From NCBI GenBank assembly GCA_965112735.1, contig OZ218959.1, positions 3,162,001 through 3,226,000 on the forward strand: 64,000 bases of DNA. Direction: 5' to 3'. Of the stretch, positions 11,701 to 22,474 are shown one piece after another. The notes below the pieces were generated by a model. The model did not search any database and was not told the DNA's origin. It saw only the letters and a program-made list of their open reading frames with translations. A program made the translations under genes and the position numbers. Source of the DNA: Phaeosaccion multiseriatum. Its lineage: Eukaryota; Ochrophyta, other classes. Position 1 is the first letter of the stretch. Each line of letters opens with the position of its first letter.

Positions 11701-13854
11701 CCCTCACTCACTCCCTCACTCATTCACTCACTTACTCAGTCCCTCACTCAGTCACTCACACTCACTCATTCACTCACCCGGGAGGATGAAGTTGAGGGCC
11801 GTCTGGACGAGGTACATGACGTGCAAGGTAACGTCCTGTAGCACGCACACACGCACGCACGCACACACGCACGCACGCACGCACACGAACACACAGACGC
11901 ACACACACACAAAGACCGTGTTAGGAGTCTTTGGACAGTTCCGGATGGACTGAGGCGGACGGGCAGGTACGTCACAAATGACAAGTGCAGTGCCTTCCCC
12001 GCCAAATCCCCCACCCCACCTCGTCAAAGTTCGGTAATAGAAGGCAGCAGTAGAGAGCGGCCTGCCCGGCGTACAGCAGCACATTCAGCACGAGGTAGGC
12101 GAGCACCCAGGTTCGCTTGTAGCGCCTCGACGAGATCCAATGTTGCCGAGAGGTCAGGAACACCTCCGCCCACACCACCGCCAGCAGTGCGTAGCAAGAG
12201 ACCATCAGGAAGTCCGGCAAGTCAAACAGCACCAAGCTGAGTGGGAAGTGGGCGACAAGACAATACCAAGGGTAAGAAAGGCACTTTATTACACACTGCA
12301 AGGCAGGGGGTGCGAGGGTTTCGTCCGACGAAAGGGGGGGGGCTCAGATCAACTCACTAAGATAATCTGTGGCAAGGGGTGCGGGGACTCGTTCTACTCA
12401 TAAAGGGAAAGATTTGGATCACTCACATAAGCTTGTCGTAGAACCTCTCGTCCGCATGGTTTACGTTGTCGCTCTTCCAATTGAGCAGCCCTAACAGAAG
12501 GGGGATGAAGTGTAGAGAGAAAGCACTCCACGGTGACGTTTCGGGAGGGAGGCAAGAGAGGAGAAGAGGGGACACGAGAGGAAGAGCCTACTTACCAATA
12601 CTGGCAAAGCACACGAACCGAAGACATGTCGCCAGGAGTAGAGTTTGTACGAAGAGCTGAAGGGTGTTCAGGGTGTTAGGATTATTGGTTTGGGCAGATT
12701 TCCCTTCCCCATCTCCCACGTGCGCCTCGGCCTGCCGCTGCTGCTGCTGCTGCTTCTGCCGTCGTCGTAGAGCCACCAGCCTCCCAGAAGTGTGGAAGAC
12801 GGCGAGAAGGTACAGAAAGGCCAAGATAAAGGTCCCCGCCCCAAGCTCGTCCAGCAACATGACTTCAACCTCTCTTCTCGGGAACGAGAATCCAAGTCTT
12901 CATCGCCTCCCAAAGGGAGGTACGAAGATGGAAAGGGAAGGATAAGTGTTAGAGGAAGGAGGAGAGAGAGAGAGAGAGAGAGAAGAAAAGGCTCTTGACT
13001 GAGGGACGAGAAAAAGATCAGAAAAATGTCAACAGGCTCGTCTAGTGCCATCGGCGTTACGGAATCCAAACCTGCAGTGTACCCTTGTTGATGAATGTAA
13101 CAGTGTCAACACACAGCCCGTTGAAGGGAAAAGTGTGGTGGGTCCAGGCGCGATGAGTCAGCGTACGCTCGACCTCAGTATGAGGCCCGCTGAGGCAAAG
13201 GTAAGGGAGGGATGAAGAAGAGAATGCGACCTTACCCATCGCTGAAAGACGCGTTCTCATTCGGTGCATCACACTGTGTCCATGCATGCCTTGATCCTCG
13301 CAGTGGGAAGGAGGACATGCGCTGTGGGCGAAGAGCGACGAGGAGACCAGCGCAAAGGGCATGACGGGCGAGACAGCAGACAGCGACAGCAGCCTCGATC
13401 AGCCCGACCCCTCGGCTTACCACTCCCACTTACACACCTCGGACAGCAGCAGTGGCCTTGGCGTCAAGAAAGAAGGCGTGGTGTCAAGAAAAGCGTCGGA
13501 TTTCAAAATAAACGGAGGTGGACACCGCGCAAGGATCGCATCGCAAAAGAGCGGACCCCTACTCCTGCCTCTCAAGTAGGTGCAGTCCTCTATGTGTGTG
13601 CCAATGGAAAACGAAAACGGGAGTGACCTCACAGGCGTACTACTATCGCTGCACGTGCCCAACTTCCTCGCGCCCCCCCCGCCCCCCCCCCAACCACCTC
13701 TCTTAATCACCAGGCTCACGGGCAGCGAGCTGTTGGCAGAATTCTCCACTCCAGGCGGGATATCAGGCCTGGTGACCCGAGCGAGCACAAAAAACATCCT
13801 CCCATCAGATGGGAATCCACGGGAGACGTGCGCGAATATAAATCGCATCACCAT
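8779..13854 (-). CDS. THH1/TOM1/TOM3-like multi-pass membrane protein with N-terminal extension, about 510 residues
   Basis: Thirteen exons in reading order: 13854-13711, 13587-13438, 13321-13236, 13189-13072, 12869-12596, 12490-12427, 12236-12020, 11835-11778, 11190-11146, 10667-10614, 10290-10190, 9172-9128, 8955-8779. Phases close on TGA. The core matches the THH1/TOM1/TOM3 pattern: TM1 (GAGTFILAFLYLLAVFHTSG), then FYDKLILVLFDLPDFL, then a helix holding YALLAVVWAEVFLTSRQHW, like the LPGLLFFSTYTLLVLFWAE region of plant TOM1. Further helices are LAYLVLNVLLYAGQAALYCC, VMYLVQTALNFILP, ALVWTAGRVLWGVFSLLVV and VLFVLAELVPLTVAL. Plant TOM1/TOM3 are tonobamovirus host factors and THH1 relatives are GPCR-like; the role here is unknown. 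About 166 residues precede TM1, with Cys residues suggesting a lumenal or extracellular domain. The tail is LLEPLMMEGVG plus poly-Glu from a GGA/CTC repeat. Exons 1-2 and the exon-5 acceptor (purine-rich, AG before GTTGAAGTC) are the weakest; translation could instead begin at MLLDELG in exon 5. Confidence 0.66.
9336..10189. repeat. (TCAC)n tetranucleotide array in intron
   Basis: About 850 bases of CTCACTCACTCA with sparse CCCA, CGCT, ACAC and CCAATC variants that recur in the same order, so larger blocks were duplicated. The array ends directly at the donor of the TOM1-type exon 10190-10290. In the minus-strand transcript it reads GTGAGTGAGTGA, so the intron starts with many tandem copies of a donor-like GTGAGT. 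Confidence 0.9.
10385..10610. repeat. (TCAC)n array, second block
   Basis: The same TCAC-based repeat in the next intron upstream of the TOM1-type gene, with ATTCAC and ACATACACAC variants. It abuts the donor of exon 10614-10667, again giving tandem GTGAGT in the transcript. Confidence 0.88.
10712..10826. repeat. 28-bp minisatellite, four copies
   Basis: Four near-perfect copies of a 28-bp unit containing GGCAAGTGGAGGCATACAGG, differing only at TGGACAG/TGGGCAG. It lies in a TOM1-type intron. The ORFs on both strands across it are repeat-derived. Confidence 0.9.
11565..11777. repeat. (TCAC)n array, third block
   Basis: A TCAC-type array in the TOM1-type intron that begins exactly at the donor of exon 11778-11835. 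It is the third case in this gene of the array starting with the splice donor. Confidence 0.88.
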
Positions 13855-14202
13855 GCTCCTCCGCAGTTCCGATCTGTGTTGCGATATAGCCAAGGTGGGG
13901 TTGGTGCTGGCAAGAGGACTTGAGGGCGGCGGCCTTTGTGCGGGACGGAAGGGCAAGGGAAGGTGGAATAGGATGGGATTGCACCGCATGGCATATAGCC
14001 ATGGGCATTATCCACCCCCACGCACCACCCTACTTCTTCTCCTTCATCATTCGATCCTATCTGTACGCACTGTTGCTACTCTACAGGGGCGTGGGGTCCT
14101 GATACCCACTCAGACCCGTTACTTAACACTACCTAACGTACGGCTGTTCCGTTCCCTCCTGACCTGTCCATGCTTCTTGCCGCATTTCCATGATGGTCGA
14201 TC
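13855..14202. promoter_or_regulatory. Divergent promoter region, TOM1-type gene / cNMP-fold gene
   Basis: The 348 bases between the two divergent start codons. They include a CT-rich segment around 14027-14060 and no clear TATA box. The open frame running 5' of the TOM1-type start covers about 13855-13989, so the true TOM1-type start could lie further out. Confidence 0.4.
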
Positions 14203-14346
14203 ATGAAGGTGCTAAACCTGGCGAGGAATCTCGCGGAGAAAATGGTCGTGAAGGAGTACAGCAACGGGGACGTACTGTTCAACAAGGGTGCGCCTGCAAG
14301 GACGCTGTTTCTCGTCCTAAAGGTGAGCAAGTAGAGCGAAGGAGAT

Positions 14347-14379
<33 letters not shown>

Positions 14380-15471
14380 GGAGAAGGAGGAGGAGGAGGA
14401 GGAGGAGGAGGAGGAGGAGGAGAAGGAGGAGGAGGAGGAGGAGGAGGAAGAAGAGGAGGAGGACGAGGAGGAGGAGGAGGAGGAGGAGGAGGGGAGGAGA
14501 AGGAGGAGGAGAAGGAGAAGGAGGAGGAGGAGGAGGAGGAGGAGGAGGAGGAGGAGGAGGAGGAGGAGGAGGGGGGGGAGCTCTTCCTTGGCTTCGGTAC
14601 ACTTCTGTATGACGCGCACACACTCACTATTGTGCTGTGGGGAAGAAGAAAATGATACACATCTCGCACCCGAGCACCCCCACCCCATGTTAATATCCAT
14701 CAATCGGCTCGTCGTCATCGCTCTGCCCAACGTTGTGCATCCTCTCCCCCCTCCTTCCCTCCCTCCCTCCCTCCCTCCCTCCCTCCCTCCTCCTTCTTCT
14801 TGATCGCCTTGCTATCGTCTGGCGCAGGGTCGTGTGTCGCTGCAAGCCAAGGAGCCCACCCCTGAGGCGGAGGACGCACGGGCGGTGTTCCGTAAGCTGT
14901 CCATGGGGGAAAAGACGGCGGCAGTAGGCGCAGGCCTGGGCAGCAGGAAGGGCAGCGGCAAAATGGGCTCCGGACCTATATCGGCTCGCAAGGCCTCCGC
15001 TGCCTTCGCGGTGAGTGAGTGAGTGAGTGAGTGCGCTTGTGCGTGCGCGCGTGTTTGAGCAAGGGAGAGAGGGAGCGAGCCAGAGTGAACCCTCACCAAG
15101 GAAAAGCCTGTGCTCTGCCCCCCCCCCGTCCTCAACTTTCATCATGCACCACCAACTGACTCAACTCCCTGTTGCTCCCCCCCCCCCTAACGCGCCGCAC
15201 ACCCTTGCGCAGACTCATCGCGCTTCGGTGCTTCACCACTCTCTTCACGCAGACGTGGAGCGCTTTGTCAAGGAGAAGGCGGCCGACCAGGCAGGAGGAC
15301 ACACCTTCAAGGAAGTGCAGGGCGTTCAGGTGAGAGGGGGAGGGCATACGTTCATGCGTGTTGAGGGAGTACACCGTGGGGACAGACAAGCCATCGCCTG
15401 TTCAGCCATAGCTAGTACTCTGAATCATGGTATTTTTCTCTCCTCGCCCGTGTCTCCTTCTCTCTCTCTCT

Positions 15472-15527
<56 letters not shown>

Positions 15528-17263
15528 GCCCACAAGGTGGCGAGGAGGAAGAGGCAACAATCCATCATCGGAGGAGTTCAACAAGCCCTCGGCGAAGTGA
15601 GTACATCCCCCCTACTTCGCTCGGCCACCTCCGCCCTCGACATTGCTGCCCAGCGCCGAAGGAGCAATCGCCGAAGAGGCAGCACCTCCCGACGTCTTCG
15701 AGGCATCTCCTCCGGGTCGCTCGGTAGGGGAGGGCAGGGCAGCTCCAAGCAGCTGCTGCTGGCGGGGGGGGGGGGGGGGGTGTCAGGGAGGTGGAGTGGG
15801 AAGCTGACAAGGAGAGCATTGACTGATCGCAGCATCAAAGAGGAGAGGGACGATGGACAAGGCGACGGACAGGTACGTGCGGTATGTGATGTTATGTTAT
15901 GTATGTATGTATGTATGTATGTATGTATGTATGTATGTATGTATGTATGTATGTATGTATGTATGTATGTATGTATGTATGTATGTTATGTTATGTTATG
16001 TTATGTTATGTTATGTTATGTTATGTATGTATGTATGTATGTATGTATGTATGTATGTATGTATGTATGTATGTATGTATGTATGTATGTATGTATGTAT
16101 GTATGTATGTATGTATGTATGTATGTATGTATGTATGTATGTATGTATGTATGTATGTATGTATGTATGTATGTATGTATGTATGTATGTATGTATGTAT
16201 GTATGTATGTATGTATGTATGTATGTATGTATGTATGTATGTATGTATGTATGTATGTATGTATGCATGTATGTATGTATGATGGAGAGATGAGGGGGAG
16301 AGAGGAAGAGCGAGAGAGAGGAGAGAGGGACGGAGAGGGACAGAGAGGGGGGGGAGAGAGGGACAGAGAGGGGGAACAGAGAGGGACAGCGAGGGAAGGG
16401 AGAGAGGAAGAGTGCCTGTGTGAGAGGGAGAGAGAGAGAGAGAGGAAGAGTGCCTGTGTGAGAGGGAGAGAGGGGGAGCTCTTCGCCGCCTTTGCCTGTG
16501 CCGCCAGTCACGTGGTGTGCACACTTCGCCTTCCTCCCTTTTGTGGGCACTGATCATTCGAGGCCGCCCATCATCCACGGTCCCTAGTCTTACGGATCCT
16601 TGCTTGTCGTTGGATTGACAGGCTGACGACTGCAGTGAGAGCACCTCCTCTTCATCATCGGGCTATACGAGCTACACCAGCAGTAGCAGTGGCAGTGGCA
16701 GTGGCAGCGGCAGTGGCAGCGGTAGCAGCAGTGGTAGCAGCAGCAGCGGAAGTCTGTTCGACGAGGATGGAGAAGAGCGGCGAGAGGAGGAGGAAGAGGA
16801 GGAGGAGGAGGAGGAAGAAGAAGAGGAGGAGGAGGAAGAAGAAGAGGAAGTGGACGATGATGATGATGATGAGGAGGAGGAGTACGATGAAGATGAGGAT
16901 GATGACGATGATGAGGATGACGACGGGACAGAGGACGACGACGGGGAAGACGGAATGATGGAGGGAAGCATACCCACCACCACGACTCTGTCCCAACTCC
17001 TTGGGGGAACCTTTGCCTATGCAGGAGAGTTGATTGGTCAGACCTCTCGCACTGCCAGGCTCGGCACCAAGGGAGGCCCTCCTGTTACCCCCTCGAGCGC
17101 CGGCAGCATGGGAGGTCATGGCGGAGGAGGTGAAGGTGGGGCGGGTAGGGGAGGGTGGGGGGGACGTTCGACAAGCTCGGGCCACCACGGGCATGGCCAC
17201 GGGCATCGGTCGGCACGCCGTAGTATGGGGTCTGATCACCACCATCGCCATCATCACAGTCGC

Positions 17264-17294
<31 letters not shown>

Positions 17295-20200
17295 GTCATC
17301 ATAGTAGTAGCAGACACCACAGCACTGGGTCGCGGCACAGCAGCAGCCGCCTTCGGTTACACAAGCACCATCACCTCGGGCCTTCTTCTTCTTCTCATCA
17401 TCATCACCGTCACCATCATCATCGTCATCATCATCATCGTCATCATCACCACCGTCATCACTCTTCCCATCGACACCATTCTCATGATCATCGCCATTCT
17501 TCCCATCGCCACTCCTCGTCCCACCACCACCACCGCCGCCACCACAGCCACCACCACCATCGACATCGCAGCCAGGGTGACACCCACCACCACCCTCACC
17601 GCCACCACCACCACCACCATCACCATCACCATCACCGGCCTCGTAGTAGAGCCTACGGTGACAAGACTCCGCCTGCCAGCGCGAGGCGTGCCGGCACAGC
17701 AAACAGTGGAGCAGGAGGAGTGGACGGTGCTAGTAGCGTCGGCAGCAGCAGCGTCAGCAACGGCCGGAAGCGTCGTCCCAATCGTCGTCGCGGCCCTCCC
17801 CCCCTGCCCGCCAAGCTCGTCGGCAGACACAAGCTCTGGGCCGTGGCAGCGGATGATGATCAGGCCGTTGTGGTGGCCTGTCTCAAGGTAGGTGTGTTGG
17901 CGGTACGGTGTTTAGAAGTTAGAAGTTGTCGGAAGGTTGTCAGTTGTGATTGAAGCCTGCTTCTTATCCGTGCTGCCCTGTGTGTGGACACTAGTAGTGG
18001 ACTGAGCTCATTGCAGACCCGAGGATGTGTGTTTGTGTGTGGGTCCTGGGGGTCCTCCTCCACCTGCGTCGGGATAGTCCATCATCGATGCCCACCCACT
18101 TTCCCCGCTGTGAAACCTCCGACATGAAGCATCATACACTTACTTCTTACTTACTTTGTTACTTACAACTTCCTACTTACGTACTTCCTTACTCTCTTTC
18201 GACTCTCTGTCTTACTTACTCTCTTCCCTCTCTTCCCATAATAATACATAATAATACATAATAATAATACATAGGTGGAGGACTTTGCTGCCGCCCAGGC
18301 CGAGGCACTGCGGCAGGAGCAGCTCACTACACGCAGGGACCTCCGCCTCTGCCCTGCCTTCTCTGGATGGAGCGACCGACAGATACGCGCAGTGGCAGAG
18401 GCAGCAGCGCTCATGTACGCACCGCCCAACAGCTCTCTGCTGCAGAGGGGGGAGCTTGTAGATCACTTGTTTGTGGTCAAGAGGGGCATGGCAAATGTCC
18501 TAAAGCCGCCGTCCAGGGCTCCGGATCAGTTGCAGCCGATCAAGGCGTTTGGGTGGACTCCGGGTGAGAGGGGAGGGAGGGGAGGGAGGGAGGGGGGGAG
18601 AAGAGAGGGAGGGGAGGGGAGGGAGGGGACGGAGGGGGTGGGGAGGAAGGGGAGAGAAGGAGGGAGGTTAGAGGGGAGGGAGGGCGGAAGGGAGGCATAG
18701 AGACTCGCTCCCCCGCCCACTCTTGCCAGGGAGAAGCGCCAGTCACGAAATCGCTATCTTACCTCATTCTGCCACCCTCTGCTTGCTGCCTTCGGCTGCC
18801 TTGCTCCTCCCTCCCTCCCTCCCTCCCTCCCTCCCTCCCTCCCTCCCTCCCTCCCTCCCTCCCTCCCTCCCTCCCTCCCTCCCTCCCTCCCTCCCTCCCT
18901 CCCTCCCTCCCTCCCTCCCTCCCTCCCTCCCTCCCTCCCTCCCTCCCTCCCTCCCTCCCTCCCTCCCTCCCTCCCTCCCTCCCTCCCTCCCTCCCTCCCT
19001 CCCTCCCTCCCTCCCTCCCTCCCTCCCTCCCTCCCTCCCTCCCCCCCTCCCTCCCTCCCTCCCTCCCTCCCCCCATCCCTCCCTCCACCCCTCTCTCTCC
19101 CTTCCTTCCTCGCTCCCTCCCTTCCTCCCTCCCTCCGCCCCCCCTCCACCCCTCTCCCTCCCTCTCCCTCCCTCCCTCCCTCTCTCCCTCCCTCCCTCCC
19201 TCCCTCCCTCCCTCCCTGCCACTCTCCCCCCCCCCAGGCACGCCGCAATGCACAACATCAGCAGCGGGACTAAGCAAGAAGGGAAGAAGCTCACAGGCCA
19301 GCCTCGACCACTCGGCATCCTTCGGCGGCGAGGCCCAAGTACCGGGCAGTGGAGGAGGAGGAGGAGGAGGAGGAGGAGGAGGAGGAGAGGGAGGAGAGGG
19401 AGGAGAGGGAGCAGAAGGAGGACCACAGCGGCAGGGGCAAGGACAGCAGCTGGAGGGTCTGCCGGGGCACACCGCTTCAACCCCCGGTTCCTCCTCCGAC
19501 GAGCTGTCGAAGCTGCTGTCACTGGTGGATAGGCCGGCACGGTGGCTTGTGGCCGATGTCGGCAAGGAGAAGCCTCCGCCGTTGTGGAACCTTCAGGAGG
19601 CGAGAGGGCCCTCGCTTCAGAGGTGAGAGGGAGGGAGGGAGGGAGGGAGGGAGAGAATGTAAGAGAGGGAGGGAGGGAGGGAGGGAGGGAGGGAGGGAGA
19701 GAGAGAATGTAAGAGAGGGAGGGAGAGAGGGAGGGAGGGAGGGAGGGAGGGAAGGAGGGAGGGAGGGAGGGAGGGAGAGAATGTAAGAGAGACGGTTAAG
19801 AGAGAGAGTTGAGTGTTTGAGCTGTACTTACGCCCTTTGCCTCCCCTTCTCACCCCTCGCCCCCCTCTTCCTCTTTCCCTTTCCCCTCCTTTGCTAATAA
19901 TTCCTCCCTCCAGTACCGATGCCGCAGCGGGGCAGACTGGGACAGTCTCAGCGGCGGCCACAGCGGCTCCCGGAGATCAACCGCAGCAGGTGGTGACATC
20001 ACAGCAGCAGGTGGTGACATCACAGCAGCAGGAAGTTCAGCAACAGCCACAACAGCAGACGCAGCAGCAGCAGCAGCAGCAGCAGCAGACACAGCAGCAG
20101 CAAGACCAACAACAACAGCAGCAGCAGCAGGTACAGCGAGGAAGCCGGTGATGAGGAACAGACAGACCCATAGCTACCTTGCTTGAACCTTGTACTACCT

Positions 20201-20952
20201 CGCGCACTGTCTCATGTGTGTGTGATTGAAACCCCTTCAGTCCAGCAGACCGCCACACAGCCTCTGAATCCGGCTCGCCCTCTCCTCCTCTCCTCCTTTC
20301 CTTCCTCCCCCTCCTCCCCTTCCTCCCGTCACACCTCTTCCTCCACACCCGTCTCCACGTTCCCACACCCCTTCCTCCCTTCCACTCAGGCCAACACGAC
20401 GACAGGGGGTGTACCCACGGGCCCGGGTCACGCTGCCCCACCGCCGCCGTCGGAGGAGCACCTTGTTACGGAGCCCCCCCTGGTGTGTGTGGTTGGTCGT
20501 AGTTACTACTTGACTGACTTGTATCCTTTATCGCTTTTGTTCTCAGGGATCTTGTGGTGCCATCCCTCACACATGTTTGGCGTTGCCTAATGCGGCCATC
20601 GGCCCGGTGGATAAGCATCACACAAATCATTCCTTCCTTCCTTCCTTCCTTCCTTCCTTCCTTCCTTCCTTCCTTCCTTCCTTCCTTGCTTGCTTGCTTG
20701 CTGACTTTTTACTTACTTACGTATGTAAGTACGTACGTACGTACTTACTTGCTCACATTCCAACCGCCTGTCGGATTGTCATATCACCAACAGGTGTGCG
20801 TGGGCGTGGTGGGTGCGGGGCAGGTGTTCGGGGAGGTGTCCCTCCTGCAGCGCTCCTCACAGGGCAGCAACGAAGTTATGAGCAGCGTAACCGTCATCGC
20901 ACTCACCTCAGTTGAAGGTACGAGGGCTGTGTGTGAGTGTGTCTGAGTGTGC

Positions 20953-20999
<47 letters not shown>

Positions 21000-22182
21000 T
21001 GTGAGTGTGTGTGTGTGCGTGTGCATGCGATGCCCCCTCCCACCCTTCTCTCTCTCTCCCTCTCTCTCTTTGCTCTCCCTCCTCCTCGTTCTCTCCCCCC
21101 CTCTCCCTCTCCCCTCCCTCTCTGTATGACTCTCCCCCCTCCCCTCTCTCTCCCGCTCTGTCTCTCAATCGGCCATGCCGTGGCTGTCTAACACTCAGTG
21201 ATCCGCCTTCACCCCCCCCCCTCCCCCCTTGAACAATCACAGTGTACGCCATCCCGAAGGACCACTTGCTGCAGTTGGGGGCGGCTTTCAACAAGTCAGT
21301 CGTTGCCAAGCTCAGGTACGGAAAGAGAGAGAGATGTCCACCCATACGCCTGTTTGCCTGCCTGCTGGTCCATATGCCTACCTACCTGCCTGTCTGCCTG
21401 TTTGCTTGCCCATATGCCTACCTCCCTGCCTGCCTGCCTACCTGCCTGCTTGCCCATGTGCCTACCTACCTACCTCCCTGCCTGCCTGCCTACCTGCCTG
21501 CTTGCCCATATGCCTGCCCATATCCCTGGCCGTCTGCCTGCACTCTACGGTCTCATCCCTACCCCACCCTACCCCGTCCCATCTACTGCCATCCCACCCC
21601 TTTTTCATGTGCCCTGTGAGACCCGCCCAAGCCTCTGTCCTGACACCCACTTCACCACACCCCATCTACTACCATCCCACCGTATCATCTATGTTGTCTA
21701 TCGATCTATCTATCCATCCATCCAGTGCGAGTGGCAAGATGAACAACCCGCCTGCGGACAAGCTCGCTCACTACCTCTCTCTAAGAGGCCAATGGGAGAG
21801 GCGCCGAGTCGAGGTGTGTGTGGTGCAGGAGCCACCTGCCATGGCCTAACGCTGGTTTCCTTGCCTACGCCTGGGCCATTGACTTCAAAATAGGATAGAT
21901 AGCCCACAACTGCATCATCACGCGAAAGTCGTTGTGTGCACATTGAAAGGGCTTCAAACTGTGAACTGGAACTGAAACAATCTTCTTGTCACCCCTCTCT
22001 CCCCCCCTGGGCAGGTGCTCGGTCAGGTGATGGGTAAGGCCTACGTGAGGCGTGCAGAGGCCTCCGCCAAGCTCCACAAGAGGCAGGCGCGACAGGCCAG
22101 GAGGGCGGCAGCGGCAGAGGAGAAGGAGGCTTCTTCGCAGCCCACAGAGGGGAGGAACTATGCCTCAATGTTCTTATCGTAG
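14203..22182 (+). CDS. Cyclic-nucleotide-binding-fold protein with acidic, His-rich and Gln-rich inserts, about 1152 residues
   Basis: Thirteen exons: 14203-14322, 14828-15010, 15213-15329, 15537-15872, 16622-17887, 18275-18563, 19238-19622, 19914-20130, 20390-20482, 20794-20917, 21243-21315, 21726-21813, 22015-22182. All phases close on TAG. Exons 1-2 give the start of a cNMP-binding beta-barrel (VKEYSNGDVLFNKGAPARTL, then FLVLKGRVSLQ). Exon 5 carries Ser/Gly, poly-Glu/Asp (around residues 300-350) and a long His-rich stretch (about residues 410-590) from CAT/CAC repeats. Exon 6 starts a second barrel (SLLQRGELVDHLFVVKRGMA). About 240 residues of poly-Gly and poly-Gln insert (exons 7-9) separate it from VGAGQVFGEVSLLQRS, VTVIALTSVEVYAIPKDHLL. 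The phosphate-binding cassette keeps FGE but not the usual Arg before Ala/Thr, so nucleotide binding is doubtful. The C-terminus is basic and helical (AKLHKRQARQARRAAAAEEK). No kinase or channel domain is seen. ATG 14203 follows an in-frame stop without an intervening acceptor. Confidence 0.75.
14352..14573. repeat. (GGA)n microsatellite in intron
   Basis: A GGA/GAG array with GAAGGA interruptions in intron 1 of the cNMP-fold gene. Poly-Glu and poly-Arg ORFs here are not coding. Confidence 0.9.
15895..16280. repeat. (TATG)n tetranucleotide array
   Basis: About 385 bases of TATG, with an internal block of TTATG repeats at roughly 15985-16025. It lies in intron 4 of the cNMP-fold gene. All three plus frames give the same repeated CMYV peptide because a 4-base period cycles through every frame. 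Confidence 0.95.
18809..19236. repeat. (CCCT)n array at the 3' end of an intron
   Basis: About 270 bases of nearly pure CCCT, then 150 bases of degenerate CCCT/CCTC, running into the acceptor of exon 19238-19622. The 5' end of the same intron (about 18564-18690) is rich in GGGA, its complement, so a long intron stem is possible. Confidence 0.9.
19620..19795. repeat. GGGA-rich intron repeat with AGAATGTAAGAGA spacer
   Basis: GGGA arrays broken three times by the same AGAGAATGTAAGAGA spacer, so the repeat evolved by duplicating a ~55-75-base block. It starts at the donor of exon 19238-19622. Confidence 0.8.
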
Positions 22183-22474
22183 CTGCTTGCTTAGGTATAC
22201 TGGTCAGCTGAGTCATGCGACACAAGAGGACGAAAACGCTCAGTTAATTGTATTTTTTTATTAATTAAAAAAGGTGATTAAAAGATTAAGATTAAAACAA
22301 TCTTTTATAGCTGCCTAAAGATTCAATAATCTCTGCTACCGCACGCGCTCCTTATGACCATCGTCCTTCCCTTCTACACCTTTACATACACAAAACACTC
22401 TCCAGCATCTGCGCCCCTCCTCCCGCACTCCAAATCGTCGCCATCCATGAACACACGGGGACATGTGCATGACC
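22183..22474. other. Convergent 3' region
   Basis: The 292 bases between the stop of the cNMP-fold gene (+) and the stop of the ankyrin-like gene (-). About 22248-22310 is AT-rich with several AATTAA/ATTAAA runs on both strands that could serve as poly(A) signals for either gene. No gene seen. Confidence 0.5.

Noticed and set aside
11173-11841. 222-residue plus-strand ORF ending in SLTHSLTH
   Set aside because: It overlaps two TOM1-type exons on the other strand and ends in a TCAC array. No domain features.
15895-16280. ORFs of repeated CMYV / HTYI
   Set aside because: Pure TATG repeat in intron 4 of the cNMP-fold gene. Flanking exons splice in phase without it.
17034-17891. Alternative frames over the CAT/CAC region (poly-Ile/Thr and minus-strand poly-Asp)
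   Set aside because: The His-rich frame is the one in phase with both neighbouring exons. The others end in stops or lack splice sites.
18723-19532. 269-residue ORF rich in SLPPSLPP and its minus-strand GREGGREG counterpart
   Set aside because: CCCT array with a 4-base period in an intron. The true exon (19238-19622) uses a different frame.
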